A stretch of DNA of 45,041 bases from Leptolyngbya sp. Heron Island J (GCF_000482245.1 NZ_AWNH01000074.1:1-45041), one strand, 5' to 3'; counted from the stretch's first letter, positions 25,051 through 34,355 are shown. The notes: generated from the sequence alone by a model not told the origin. A program made the numbers and translations.

Positions 25051-25887
25051 ATGAGTCAATTTAGCCGCAGCTGGTGGGGCAAAAAATTTATTGAGGCCAT
25101 CGAGAAGCTCACCGATGCAGGGCGACTCAGCCGAGGACGCTCCTATGCCAGGGGTAATAAAGTCAAGAGCTTCGACATCGAAGGTAATCTGGTCACAGCC
25201 CAGGTTCGGGGTTCAGTGAATCCTTACTTTGGGGTATATAAGGAACCGCTCTACTTGACAACGATTGAGTTTAAGCCTCTGAGTAAAGCGAAGTGGTCAG
25301 AAGCCATTGCCCTAATTTCATCAAAGGCAAGTTTAATTTCTCGATTATTACTCAATGAAATTCCCGACAACATTGAAGATACCTTTCATCAACTTAATCT
25401 CAACTTGTTGCCAGGTAGTCGGAAAGACTTTATCACTAGCTGCTCCTGCCCAGACTACAGCAATCCTTGTAAGCATATTGCTGGGGTCTACTATCTAGTA
25501 GCAGCAGAGCTGGATCAAGACCCGTTTTTGTTATTTGAGCTACGAGGACTATCGCGGGAGGATCTGTTAAAAGAGCTGGCCAAATCTCCATTAGGGCAAG
25601 CACTGTCAGCCGAACTACAGTTAGAACAAGAACCTCCCCAACCAGTCGAGTCTTACTATGCACCGCTGGAGCTAGAAAGGATATCTGCTAAAACCACCAA
25701 ACTACGAGAGTTTTGGCAGGGGGCAAAACGGCTCCCTCAGACCATTGAAGCCCCACCAGATAATCCAGTATCAGCCATCCCTGTCAAGACACAAGGGGAC
25801 TTTCCAGCCTTCTGGGATAGAGATAACTCATTTATTGAGGCCATGGAGACCCTTTATGAGCAGGTTAAAACTAAGGGACAGTTTTGA
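25051..25887 (+). CDS. SWIM zinc-finger protein
   Basis: A 278-aa protein with a SWIM zinc finger: Cys131 and Cys133 (CSC), Cys140 and His142 (CKH). SWIM domains bind DNA or proteins and in bacteria frequently accompany SNF2 ATPases. The N-terminal region (SRSWWGKKFIEAIEKLTDAG) also fits this family. GAGGAGG lies seven bases before the ATG. It directly follows the SNF2 gene, so the two products probably act together. Confidence 0.85.
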   Translation: MSQFSRSWWGKKFIEAIEKLTDAGRLSRGRSYARGNKVKSFDIEGNLVTAQVRGSVNPYFGVYKEPLYLTTIEFKPLSKAKWSEAIALISSKASLISRLLLNEIPDNIEDTFHQLNLNLLPGSRKDFITSCSCPDYSNPCKHIAGVYYLVAAELDQDPFLLFELRGLSREDLLKELAKSPLGQALSAELQLEQEPPQPVESYYAPLELERISAKTTKLREFWQGAKRLPQTIEAPPDNPVSAIPVKTQGDFPAFWDRDNSFIEAMETLYEQVKTKGQF

Positions 25888-25976
25888 TAGAAACCAACAG
25901 TCTGCTGTGCCTAAACCCACCCATCATAGAGACGATGCATCTATTGCAGTGCTGAGACTATCCGCACCAGTCGTAT

Positions 25977-26420
25977 TCACCGACTCAGGGCCACCCCTGA
26001 CGACGAGTCGTATACCCTAGAACTATCTTCGAAGGATTTAAATTCTAAGGGATTGCCGCTAAAGTCGAGCACAAACATTGTTGCCTGCTGAGCCGGTTGG
26101 CCTGTATAGCGGTCTTGAGGCTTAACAATAAAATCCATCCCGGCTGCTTCTAGTTTCTGTTGTACATACTTAAACTGGGCTTTACTTAACAAACAGCCAA
26201 AGTGAGGCACAGGCACTGAGATACCGTCTACATCACCACAATAATCTACGTGGGTATCCACTTTGCCAACGTGGGCAGACAGCTGATTACCAAAAAAGTC
26301 AAAATCAATCCAGCTATCGGTTGAACGACCTTCTCGACAGCCTAAAATATCTCCATAAAATCTTCTGGTACTATCGAGATCTTTCACCTTAAATGCATAG
26401 TGAAAACTGTTGTTCATCAT
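25977..26420 (-). CDS. VOC-family (glyoxalase/dioxygenase-like) protein
   Basis: A 147-aa vicinal-oxygen-chelate protein. MNNSFHYAFKVKDLDSTRRFY is the usual opening beta-alpha unit with the first metal ligand His. GCREGRSTDSWIDFDFFGNQLSAH (read in parts) ends the first module, and the second has PHFGCLLSK and FVLDFSGNPLEFKSF with the Glu ligand. Full metal sets suggest an enzyme, such as a small dioxygenase or lyase; the substrate is unknown. It is the sole gene of its unit. Confidence 0.8.
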   Translation of the reverse strand: MMNNSFHYAFKVKDLDSTRRFYGDILGCREGRSTDSWIDFDFFGNQLSAHVGKVDTHVDYCGDVDGISVPVPHFGCLLSKAQFKYVQQKLEAAGMDFIVKPQDRYTGQPAQQATMFVLDFSGNPLEFKSFEDSSRVYDSSSGVALSR

Positions 26421-26533
26421 AAATGTCCCCAGTGATGGAGACTACATTTTATACCAAACAGTCCGGCTCCTTCTGCTTGCTCTTACCCCCAGGTGCGTCC
26501 TACTGACAAGTGCTTGCCAGCCGACACCTACTT

Positions 26534-26565
26534 AAAACCCCTCTATCCTTTACAGGACAAAGGGG
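26534..26565 (-). terminator. Rho-independent terminator after glutathione peroxidase gene
   Basis: On the minus strand CCCCTTTGTCCT...AGGATAGAGGGG forms a stem (outer CCCCT/AGGGG at 26538-26565) followed by TTTT. It lies about 80 bases past the gpx stop. Confidence 0.65.
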
Positions 26566-26646
26566 CTGACAATCTAATTCAAGATTTAAACACCTGGGCC
26601 ATCAAGCCTTGATAGGTTGAGATCAACGGGCGTCTGATGCCCAAAC

Positions 26647-27111
26647 TTAGCCCAGGGCTTTCTCAATGGCAGCCTTGAGTTCAGAGTCATCAGGAGGGGT
26701 CTGGGGCTCAAAGCGAGCCACAACTTCGCCATCACGACCGACTACAAACTTACCAAAGTTCCAGGCAATGTCTTCGCCGTCGCCAACTAGAAACTGATAG
26801 AGGGGGCTCCGGCTGGGACCGTTGACGTCCTGCTTTTCTAGCAGGGTAAAGTCAACATCGTACTTGGTCTTGGTGAAGTCCTTAATTTCATCGGGGGTGC
26901 CGGGCTCCTGGGAACCAAACTGGTTGCAGGGCACGCCGACAACGACCAGCCCTTTAGCGCCATATGCCTTATCCAGCTCTACCAAGCCGCCGTACTGAGG
27001 GGTCAAACCACAGGCGCTGGCAACGTTAACGAATAGTACAACTTTATTTGCGATCGCATCAGGAGACAGGGGGCTGCCATCCAGAGTCGCTAGATTAGTG
27101 GGTACAGGCAT
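26647..27111 (-). CDS. Glutathione peroxidase-like thiol peroxidase
   Basis: A 154-aa peroxidase reducing H2O2 or lipid hydroperoxides. The peroxidatic Cys34 lies in NVASACGLTPQY. The catalytic Gln is in NQFGSQEPG and the Trp-Asn pair in AWNFGKF. A second Cys in VPCNQFG is present in many bacterial and plant forms. As a Cys enzyme it probably uses thioredoxin rather than glutathione. It is a single gene with its own terminator. Confidence 0.9.
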   Translation of the reverse strand: MPVPTNLATLDGSPLSPDAIANKVVLFVNVASACGLTPQYGGLVELDKAYGAKGLVVVGVPCNQFGSQEPGTPDEIKDFTKTKYDVDFTLLEKQDVNGPSRSPLYQFLVGDGEDIAWNFGKFVVGRDGEVVARFEPQTPPDDSELKAAIEKALG

Positions 27112-27305
27112 AAGTATGGATTAACGTTTTTGACAACGCTTTCTATTATCAACCATCCTTGCTCTGAGGTGTACCCAGTCTGCTCATAAGCTAGGGCTCA
27201 GAATTTTATCAGATCCCAAAATGTAAGCTCCAAAAATGTTGTCTGCAGAGGCGTTCCATGGAATGGCTGTAGGGCAAAAGATAGAACCTCATTGCATCCT
27301 CATTC

Positions 27306-27518
27306 TTAGGAAGTTGGAAGAACAAAATCATCAGTACAGTTATCAAGGGTCATCCCCAAATCGTCTGCCGAACAGGATGCAGCCGCCCTCAAGATAGACA
27401 TTGAACAACTGGCCGCCTGCAAACAGCCGGTCCCGGTGCCATAGACAGAGCGGATCGAGAACAACCCGCCCACCAGGATAGCCATCAGCAACGAACGTAG
27501 CCAGAGAGATTTACACAT
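27306..27518 (-). CDS. Small secreted Cys-containing hypothetical protein
   Basis: A 70-aa protein with a signal peptide (MCKSLWLRSLLMAILVGGLF) and a mature region of about 40 residues carrying four cysteines (GCLQAASCSM, AASCSADD, LDNCTDD). The ATG at 27518 is preferred over an upstream TTG. It lacks a clear ribosome-binding site. The cysteines could form two disulfides outside the cytoplasm. No family is recognised. It stands alone between gpx and the DUF1400 hydrolase. Confidence 0.4.
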   Translation of the reverse strand: MCKSLWLRSLLMAILVGGLFSIRSVYGTGTGCLQAASCSMSILRAAASCSADDLGMTLDNCTDDFVLPTS

Positions 27519-27611
27519 AGGGATACGTGAGACACACAACTAATTTGTTTGATTTGTTTAAAATCTAGGTTGATTCACAAAAACTACCATCAGAGAAAAT
27601 GCGGAAATGAG

Positions 27612-27646
27612 GCTGAAGCTGGCTTGAGGCCCTAGTCAGCTTCAGC
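27612..27646 (-). terminator. Hairpin downstream of the DUF1400 hydrolase
   Basis: GCTGAAGCTG (27612-27621) and CAGCTTCAGC (27637-27646) form a perfect 10-bp stem 25 bases past the stop codon, followed on the minus strand by a moderately T-rich stretch. Confidence 0.5.
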
Positions 27647-27671
27647 ATAAGTACTTAAAACTGGAGATTGA

Positions 27672-29264
27672 TTATGGCTCGGCTTGGCCCTGGGGTGTCA
27701 AGTTTTGCATGACGCTTAACGGTAATGACGCTTGACTGAGATGTTGAGCGTATCCAGCTTGCAAAAATTGGCCATAGTCTGACTGTTGTCCCACATGGGT
27801 TTGCATAAACGCCAGGCCCAAAGCTTTTAGATACTGGCGGGCCAGGGTTGGATCTGGCCCCGATAGTTCATTGGCTAAGTCGGCAAACGCTGTGTAATTG
27901 TGGCTGCCTCCCTGGATCAGCCCTAGATACGTCTCCGCTGGGGTGAGCCAGGCAAAGGGCTGGATTTGTTCGGTCAGGGCCGGGGCAATCGGGTCGGCGC
28001 TACCGCTAATCATAAAGACCGGGGTGCGCACCTGACTGAGCCCAGTCTCACCGAATACCAGGCTAGTAAAGGGATTAAATACAAAGGCTGCTTTGATCCG
28101 CTCATCCTGCAGGGGCTGTTCAAACTGACTTTGTAGCGCCAGACACTGGAGTGGGATTGAAACGTTTACAGAATTGGTGAGCTCATTGGCGCAGCGGGTT
28201 TCTAACTGTTCGATGTTGAGTTGAGCCCCGGTCAGGGCCAGGGCCGTATATCCCCCAAAGGAATGCCCCATGACGCCGATCTTGTCGAGGTCCAATCGGC
28301 TGGCCAGCTGACCCTGATTATGGGTTTCCAGGTAGTCAAGCAGATAGGAAACATCCTGGGGACGATCTACAAATTCGTTGGCGGCCATAGATGCGGAGGC
28401 ATTACCGGCTACCAAATTTTTGAGTTGCTGCAGATTGCTGCCGGGATGTTCGATGGCGGCAACGGCGATGCCATGGCTGGCCAGGTGCTGGGCGATGTCC
28501 ACAAAGTTAGTGCGGCTGCCGCCAAATCCGTGGGAAATGACGACTAAAGGGTTTGGGCCGCTACTCTTGGGCAAATATAAATCTACGGGCAATGGGCGAT
28601 CGCGATCGGAGTCGTATAGCTCCAACTCCTGGGTCTGCCAGAATAGGGTGCCGGGCTGGGTGAGGTTAGGCAGCTGGCTAAAATCAATCGGCTCAGCAGC
28701 AGCGAGTTCAGTCTGTACCTGGGTTTGTAGGGTTGCGATCGCGGCCTCGGTTTCCTCCAGCAGGTCTACCACCGTATCCACCACATCTAAGATTTTGACT
28801 GAATTAATCCGTAGTGTCGGCGTTGGAAAGCGACGCATCACATTCAGCAACGTCAGACCTTCCTCATCAGCTGCCGCCAAAATCAGCGCCCCCCGCAGCC
28901 CTCGCGCCCCATTTTGTCGCGCCTGGGTTTGGATGACATCGCCCAATCTCTCCAGCCAGAGTTCTCCCAAAGGAGCATATAGCATTTGAGACAAGGTCAC
29001 AGAACTGACATCTAGGGGAGTGGTCAAGATCTCTCGAAAATCATCACGCTCATCATCATTGAGAAAATCAAGATAAAACGCTAACTCGTCATCAATCTGA
29101 TTCTCATAGGCGTAGTCTTCTAAAGACGACACCGAAACCGATAGCTCCAGTAATCCATAAGACAGAGTGACACTGTCTGCCGCTAGAACAGACGTTCCGA
29201 GTACAAAGGGAATAGCACTGCCTAAGCCCAGTACTACATTCCGAAACCAGCCAGGTGCTTTCAT
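27672..29264 (-). CDS. Exported alpha/beta hydrolase with DUF1400 N-terminus
   Basis: A 530-aa protein with a signal peptide (residues 1-28, VLGLGSAIPFVLGTSVLAAD). An N-terminal DUF1400 domain (about 30-150: VTLSYGLLELSVSVSSLEDYA) is followed by a PAF-acetylhydrolase/dienelactone-hydrolase-like domain. The oxyanion region is VVISHGFGGSRTNF, the nucleophile Ser is in GVMGHSFGGYTAL, an Asp is in SGSADPIAP, and His is in GGSHNYTAF. This architecture is common in cyanobacteria. It is an exported lipase or esterase whose substrate is unknown. Confidence 0.85.
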   Translation of the reverse strand: MKAPGWFRNVVLGLGSAIPFVLGTSVLAADSVTLSYGLLELSVSVSSLEDYAYENQIDDELAFYLDFLNDDERDDFREILTTPLDVSSVTLSQMLYAPLGELWLERLGDVIQTQARQNGARGLRGALILAAADEEGLTLLNVMRRFPTPTLRINSVKILDVVDTVVDLLEETEAAIATLQTQVQTELAAAEPIDFSQLPNLTQPGTLFWQTQELELYDSDRDRPLPVDLYLPKSSGPNPLVVISHGFGGSRTNFVDIAQHLASHGIAVAAIEHPGSNLQQLKNLVAGNASASMAANEFVDRPQDVSYLLDYLETHNQGQLASRLDLDKIGVMGHSFGGYTALALTGAQLNIEQLETRCANELTNSVNVSIPLQCLALQSQFEQPLQDERIKAAFVFNPFTSLVFGETGLSQVRTPVFMISGSADPIAPALTEQIQPFAWLTPAETYLGLIQGGSHNYTAFADLANELSGPDPTLARQYLKALGLAFMQTHVGQQSDYGQFLQAGYAQHLSQASLPLSVMQNLTPQGQAEP

Positions 29265-29416
29265 TTTTGCCGATATAACGTAACTGTAAAACTAAAAAAA
29301 TTGGGCCAGGGCACCCTTCGTTCAGTGGACAGATAAAAAAGCGGCCAGGTTGAGACCATCAGTCCCACAAAAATCTATAGCTCTTGAGTCAGTGAGGTTA
29401 TTTAGCCTAAATCCTC

Positions 29417-29454
29417 AAAAAAATACATAGGGCCAGCCGGACAGTGACCCTATG
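29417..29454 (-). terminator. Rho-independent terminator of the symporter-usp operon
   Basis: On the minus strand CATAGGG...CCCTATG (29426-29454) is followed by TA and seven T residues. It lies about 50 bases past the usp stop codon. Confidence 0.8.
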
Positions 29455-29502
29455 CATTAAGTTAATTGTGCTAAATTCTCCTAGTCAACCCGATGGCTGC
29501 AT

Positions 29503-29928
29503 TTACTTAAGAATCAGCACAGGGCAGTGAGACAAGCGTACTACTTGCTCAGCGACAGACCCCAATAGAAAGCGGCTGACACCTTTGCGGCCATGGGACG
29601 GCATAATAATTAAGTCGGCATCAATTGTCTGGGCATAGTCCACAATTTTTGATGTGGTATCCCCAATCACGACCTCAATGTGAATGGTGCCATAGCCTAG
29701 CTCGTTAAGCTTATGGCGGGTGAAAAGTCGCACCTTCTGTTTGCGATCGTCATCACTGACTGTATCCCACATAGCGGCTGGATCAGCCGGATGGAGTGGG
29801 GCCAGCACATGAATCAGTTTTAGGGATGAAATGTCTTCAACTAGTTCCTTAGCCGGTTCCAAAGCCTGATAAGAAAGGTCTGAAAAATCAATGGGGATAA
29901 GAACAGATTTTCGTTTAAGCCAGCTCAT
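29503..29928 (-). CDS. Universal stress protein (UspA family)
   Basis: A 141-aa single-domain Usp. VLIPIDFSD opens the fold and the ATP-binding-type loop GDTTSKIVDYAQ...MPSHGRKGVSRFLLGSVAEQ carries the G-x2-G-x9-G(S) pattern, so it may bind ATP. The start at 29928 (MSWLKRK) is set by GGAGG eight bases upstream. It follows the AGCS symporter by 25 bases in a probable operon closed by a terminator. Usp genes occur beside transporter genes in several taurine and isethionate clusters as far as I recall, which fits this context. Confidence 0.85.
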   Translation of the reverse strand: MSWLKRKSVLIPIDFSDLSYQALEPAKELVEDISSLKLIHVLAPLHPADPAAMWDTVSDDDRKQKVRLFTRHKLNELGYGTIHIEVVIGDTTSKIVDYAQTIDADLIIMPSHGRKGVSRFLLGSVAEQVVRLSHCPVLILK

Positions 29929-29953
29929 CGCAGTTACCTCCACTTTTTTTCAC

Positions 29954-31513
29954 TTACTTAAAGACAGTTTCTTGGAGCGCTTGAGGAGATGGCGTCATCT
30001 CTCCTGACTTCAGGCGAGTCATATAGCTAGTCAGTTCTCTAGCAATCAGCCCAGACATCAAAAAGCACCCGAGGAGATTAGGTAAGGACATCGCCAGGGC
30101 CATGATATCGCTAAAATCCAGGATCGGCCCCAGGTTCACTACCGCACCTACAAATACACAGAACAGAAAAATACCCTTATAGATGTTAACGGTGCGATCG
30201 CCAAACAAAAAGGCCCAGGATTGTTGTCCATAATAGCTCCAGGAAATCATAGTCGATAGAGCAAACAAAAATCCGGCAACAGCAATTACATAGGGAAACC
30301 AGCTAATCACAGTTTCAAAGGAGGCTGCCGATAGCTGGGCTCCGTTGAGGTCGGCGGCGGTGGGATCGGCATATACCCCAGTGAGAACAATCACCAGAGC
30401 CGTGAGATTACAAATGAACATTGTGTCAATAAAGGGCTCTAACAAGGCGACAATCCCTTCTCGAATCGGTTCATCTGTTTTGGCAGCAGAATGGGCAATG
30501 GCGGCTGACCCTAAACCCGCTTCGTTGGAGAAGGCGGCCCGCTGAAAGCCGATGACTAGCGCCCCCACCGCGCCTCCAGCGACAGCTTCTGGACTAAAAG
30601 CGGTAACAATGATGGTGCCAATTGCACTGGGCACCTCCGGCAGTTTTACTAGCATCACCCAGAAACAGGCAAGGGCATAAATGACAGCCATGGCGGGCAC
30701 CAGGACACCGGCAACAGCCCCAATCCGCTCAATGCCACCCAAAATCACCAGGCCCACAATCAAGGCGAGAACAATACCAAACAGCCAGCTAAAGCCATTT
30801 AAGACGGGCAAGACATTGGAGACCGCTGCAAATGCTTGATTGGCCTGGAACATGTTGCCAATCCCTAAGCTGCCGATGGCACAAAAGACCGCAAAAATGA
30901 CCGCCAAGGCTTTCCCCACAGGGGCCATGCCCATGGCCGATAGACCGCGCGAGAGATAATACATGGGACCACCACCCACGGTGCCATCCGGCTTGATCAC
31001 CCGATATTTTTGTCCCAGGGTACATTCGGCAAATTTACTGGACATGCCTAAGAAGCCAGCCATGGTCATCCAAAAGGCTGCCCCTGGCCCCCCTAAGCGG
31101 ATTGCGATCGCAACCCCGGCGATATTACCAATTCCCACCGTGCCCGACAGGGCTGCTGCCAGTGCCTGAAAGTGAGACACATCCCCCTCATCTTCTTCGC
31201 TGTCATATTTGCCCTGCACTACATCAATGGCATGTTTAAAGGCACGAATGTTGATAAAGTTAAGACGAAAGGTAAAAAAGATCGCCCCAATTACCAACCA
31301 AAGCACAATAAACGGCATGCCATTTTCGCCGCCAACTTTGAAGTAGAAGATCAAATTGAGCACATCTACTACGCTCTGTACACCAGCTTCAATGGCCCCT
31401 AGGAAACCTGTAGGAGCGGCGGCGTCCTGGGCAAAGGCAACCTGGGGTAGAAAAACCAGCAAAAAGGCTAGACCGTAAAGATAATATTTCAATCGAAACA
31501 GCGGTTTTTTCAT
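29954..31513 (-). CDS. Na+:alanine/glycine symporter (AGCS family)
   Basis: A 519-aa polytopic symporter with an N-terminal signal-like segment (FLLVFLPQVAFAQDA) and about 11 further hydrophobic segments. Family motifs are visible: QALAAALSGTVGIGNIAGVA, GGPGAAFWMTMAGFLGMSSKFAE (read in parts), and GAVGALVIGFQRAAFSNEAGLGSAA (read in parts). It imports small neutral amino acids with Na+. Lying beside a taurine-transaminase-type gene, it could carry taurine or the alanine formed from it; this is inference. AGGAG precedes the ATG. usp follows in the same operon. Confidence 0.88.
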   Translation of the reverse strand: MKKPLFRLKYYLYGLAFLLVFLPQVAFAQDAAAPTGFLGAIEAGVQSVVDVLNLIFYFKVGGENGMPFIVLWLVIGAIFFTFRLNFINIRAFKHAIDVVQGKYDSEEDEGDVSHFQALAAALSGTVGIGNIAGVAIAIRLGGPGAAFWMTMAGFLGMSSKFAECTLGQKYRVIKPDGTVGGGPMYYLSRGLSAMGMAPVGKALAVIFAVFCAIGSLGIGNMFQANQAFAAVSNVLPVLNGFSWLFGIVLALIVGLVILGGIERIGAVAGVLVPAMAVIYALACFWVMLVKLPEVPSAIGTIIVTAFSPEAVAGGAVGALVIGFQRAAFSNEAGLGSAAIAHSAAKTDEPIREGIVALLEPFIDTMFICNLTALVIVLTGVYADPTAADLNGAQLSAASFETVISWFPYVIAVAGFLFALSTMISWSYYGQQSWAFLFGDRTVNIYKGIFLFCVFVGAVVNLGPILDFSDIMALAMSLPNLLGCFLMSGLIARELTSYMTRLKSGEMTPSPQALQETVFK

Positions 31514-31954
31514 GGATATTGACTCCTAATAAGAGAGATAGTTGAGCAAACTGATGGTCATGTCCCCTGGGTTAAAAAAGGTTCAGTGAGAACTTTGACC
31601 GATTGCAGGTATAATGGAATTGCTGCAGATTTTTCTCTTTTTAAAAAAGAGAGTTCGATTTATTTGGGTAAAATCTTGCCCTAAAAATCAACTGGGTAGC
31701 TCAAGCTGACGTTGGGTTTGGCACCCAGCGCTGTCGAGAACTATTTGCTAAAGCGAAAATTTAACTATGAAGCCCTAAATATAGGACTTTTGCAAATCTC
31801 TCACCCACCTTGAGGTGGGTTTGTTTCGATTAGTCTTGTGATTTGAGTCCAAGGCGAGATAGTGCTACCTCGCCTTGGATAAGTTACGAGCTAAATGGAT
31901 AAGGTTAGGGACAAAAATCTGACCATAGAGACTTCAGAGACTTTCTAGACAACT
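31514..31954. other. Intergenic region with hairpins
   Basis: Two strong stems occur: CCCACC/GGTGGG (31804-31819) followed by TTTGTTT on the plus strand, and CCAAGGCGAG/CTCGCCTTGG (31849-31878). The second lies 77 bases beyond the transaminase stop and may end that transcript. No gene and no glycine-riboswitch core was found before the symporter. Confidence 0.55.
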
Positions 31955-33340
31955 TCAGGAACTCGGTAAGGCCAACACGGCATCGCAGAGTGTGTCGGCC
32001 AGGCCATCGGCCTCCTCACGACTCATCACCAACGGTGGGGCCAGAATCAGCACATTAGTAAACCCAGGAATCGTATTGGTGTTGCGGCCAATGATCACCT
32101 GCTTATCCATGCAGTAGCGAGGGATTGAAGCAACCGCATCGCTCTCCAGGGGAACTTTGCTGAGCTTGTCTTTTACCAGCTCCACACCCAGCAACAGACC
32201 TTTGCCTCGGACATCCCCCACGTTAGGATGGTCCAGCAATCGCTGCAGCTTGCCCAGCAGATACTCACCCATCTCAGCGGCTCGCTCACACAGATTTTCT
32301 CGTTCTAAAATTTCGATACTTCTCAGACCGACAGCAGTGCAGACAGGGCTACCGCCGTAGGTAGTAATATGACGAAAATGGCTGTCGCTGCCAGGCTCAT
32401 CTAAAAAGGCTTCGAAGATGGACTGTTTTACAACTGTGGCGGAGAGGGGCATATAGCCACTGGTCAGCCCTTTGGCAAAGGTGATAATGTCGGGCTCCAC
32501 ACCCCAGTGCTGATGGCCAAACATCTGCCCGGTGCGGCCAAAGCCATTGACGACTTCATCGTAGATTAAGAGAATGCCAGTGCGATCGCAAATCTCTCGA
32601 ACGCCGCGCAAATACCCCTCCGGTGGCACAATCACCCCACCGCCTGAGATAATCGGCTCCACAATTACAGCAGCCACAGACTCAGCCCCTTCATAGAGAA
32701 TGGTCTGTTCTAGTTCTCTTAGACAGGCGGCATTGTAGACATCCTCCGGCTGACCATCGCCAAACCGATAATAGTAAGGCGGGCTCACATGGAAAAATCC
32801 CGGTACCAAAGGCTCATACTTAAGTTTGCGTTCAGCCTGTGCCGTGGCACTTAAGGCCCCCATGGTATGACCATGATACCCCCGATAGCGAGAGATAATT
32901 TTATAGCGTGGACCGGAGCCCGCTGGTGCTGTTTGAGCATGGTACTGACGGGCAATCTTAAAGGCTGTTTCATTCGCCTCTGAACCACTGGTAGAGAAAA
33001 ACACTTTCCCCTCATAGCCCAGTAGTTCTAAAAGTTTATGGGCCAGACGAATCCCCGGCTCATGACTCATGGTCAGCGGGAAGTAGGCCAGATCAACCAT
33101 CTGTTCATAGGCGACTTCTGCCAGCTCCTGACGACCATAGCCAATATTGACACACCATAACCCCGAGATACCATCAAAGTACTCGACTCCGTCGGCATCA
33201 GTCACATGACAGCCCACCCCTCGGGTCATACACTTGGGGGGCTTTTGGGAAAATGGTTTGTGCTGGACTAACGGATGCCACAGTGATTCAGCATCCATCT
33301 TTCCTAAATTAGTTTCTTCTGGACTCAAACTAGCAAACAT
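31955..33340 (-). CDS. tpa: Class III aminotransferase, probable taurine:pyruvate aminotransferase
   Basis: A 461-aa PLP enzyme. The PLP-phosphate site STSGSEANETAFKIAR and the YRGYHGHTMGALSATAQ segment, the Asp that contacts the ring nitrogen in LLIYDEVVNGFGRTG, and the Schiff-base Lys in ITFAKGLTSGYMPL are all present. RKLKYEPLVPGFFHVSPPYYYR resembles taurine:pyruvate aminotransferases. Substrates proposed: taurine + pyruvate to sulfoacetaldehyde + alanine. The ATG at 33340 is preferred (AGGA ten bases upstream) to a TTG at 33346. Neighbouring exporter, reductase and alanine dehydrogenase support it. A beta-alanine or other omega-amine transaminase is the main alternative. Confidence 0.72.
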   Translation of the reverse strand: MFASLSPEETNLGKMDAESLWHPLVQHKPFSQKPPKCMTRGVGCHVTDADGVEYFDGISGLWCVNIGYGRQELAEVAYEQMVDLAYFPLTMSHEPGIRLAHKLLELLGYEGKVFFSTSGSEANETAFKIARQYHAQTAPAGSGPRYKIISRYRGYHGHTMGALSATAQAERKLKYEPLVPGFFHVSPPYYYRFGDGQPEDVYNAACLRELEQTILYEGAESVAAVIVEPIISGGGVIVPPEGYLRGVREICDRTGILLIYDEVVNGFGRTGQMFGHQHWGVEPDIITFAKGLTSGYMPLSATVVKQSIFEAFLDEPGSDSHFRHITTYGGSPVCTAVGLRSIEILERENLCERAAEMGEYLLGKLQRLLDHPNVGDVRGKGLLLGVELVKDKLSKVPLESDAVASIPRYCMDKQVIIGRNTNTIPGFTNVLILAPPLVMSREEADGLADTLCDAVLALPSS

Positions 33341-33632
33341 CAACAATGATTCCTAAAGCGAACGAGGATTTTGCAAGAGGCCAATTAATCTGTTTATCGT
33401 GAAGCGAATTTATCCAATGCTGCCAACACAATAAAAGCAATCAAAAGCTCTCTTCTGTATATTTACGCACGATTCAATAAAATCTTGTTATTAAAGTTAT
33501 TAAGAAAAGCCAAGTCTAACCCAGACTAAATTATGCAGGAGTATGAATATTTTATGACACCAAAAATGAACAGCAAAACTGAAAGCCTCTTGGCAAAACC
33601 TTTGCTGTCTTTGAGTAAGAATAGTTATCTAC

Positions 33633-34355
33633 TTACAGATAAATTCCAGAAATAATCAGCCGTACTCCAATTATCGACAATAAAACAGTGATGATTTTTC
33701 TAAAAATATTTGGATCAAACCGCTTTGCTAAAACAACTCCCCCATACAGGCCCAAGAGCAACCCCGGTACTGTCATCATGAATTGGTGGATAATATCCGG
33801 CGAGATTCGATTCTGAAAACCATGTCCCAAAACAACAATGGCCACACTCATGCCAAAAAAACTGGTGAGGTTACCCTTAAAGGTTTCCTGAGACCAGCGT
33901 TGACTACTACCATATAGAATGACAGGGGGACCGGGAAGATTGAAGCTACCCAGCAAAATACCCGAGAGAAAGCCTGCACCATAGATCCATCGTCTGGACT
34001 TCAAAACAGGTATCACCGGACTGACTAAAGAATATAGGCCATAGGCAACGATGATGGCCCCCAAGGTAATCAGCATCAGGGCCGTAGGCAAATAATCCAG
34101 GGCAAGAAAACCGATGGGAATGCCTAAAACTGCCCCTAGCAACAAACTAGTGACAACTTTACGGTCAAACGCCTTTCGGTAGTAAATAGACAGGATCAGG
34201 TTGTTAGTAAATGTAGTTAACGCTACCAGAGGTGCTGCCGTCTGAATACTGGTTAACCCAGACAAAATTGGCATTGCCACCAGGGCAAATCCAAACCCTG
34301 TAGCCCCCTGGACAAATGCGGCTGCAAACGTAGTAACAACAATGATCAATATCAT
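33633..34355 (-). CDS. TauE/SafE-family exporter, possible isethionate exporter
   Basis: A 240-aa membrane protein with about seven to eight helices and the TauE/SafE repeated pattern (AAAFVQGATGFGFALVAMPIL near the N-terminus, LSGILLGSFNLPGPPVILYGSS in the middle, read in parts). The family exports sulfite or organosulfonates. Its ATG overlaps the dehydrogenase stop (ATGA at 34352-34355), so the two are translationally coupled. In Chromohalobacter-type taurine metabolism a member of this family (IsfE) accompanies sulfoacetaldehyde reductase and is proposed to export isethionate; that role is inferred here. A 292-bp gap separates it from tpa. Confidence 0.75.
   Translation of the reverse strand: MILIIVVTTFAAAFVQGATGFGFALVAMPILSGLTSIQTAAPLVALTTFTNNLILSIYYRKAFDRKVVTSLLLGAVLGIPIGFLALDYLPTALMLITLGAIIVAYGLYSLVSPVIPVLKSRRWIYGAGFLSGILLGSFNLPGPPVILYGSSQRWSQETFKGNLTSFFGMSVAIVVLGHGFQNRISPDIIHQFMMTVPGLLLGLYGGVVLAKRFDPNIFRKIITVLLSIIGVRLIISGIYL

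Noticed and set aside
31514-31640. Glycine riboswitch before the AGCS symporter
   Set aside because: Expected conserved core segments of the aptamer are absent from the leader.
31955-33340. GABA or acetylornithine aminotransferase identity
   Set aside because: Internal segments around the PLP site and RKLKYEPLVPGF resemble taurine/omega-amine:pyruvate enzymes, and the neighbourhood lacks arginine or GABA genes.
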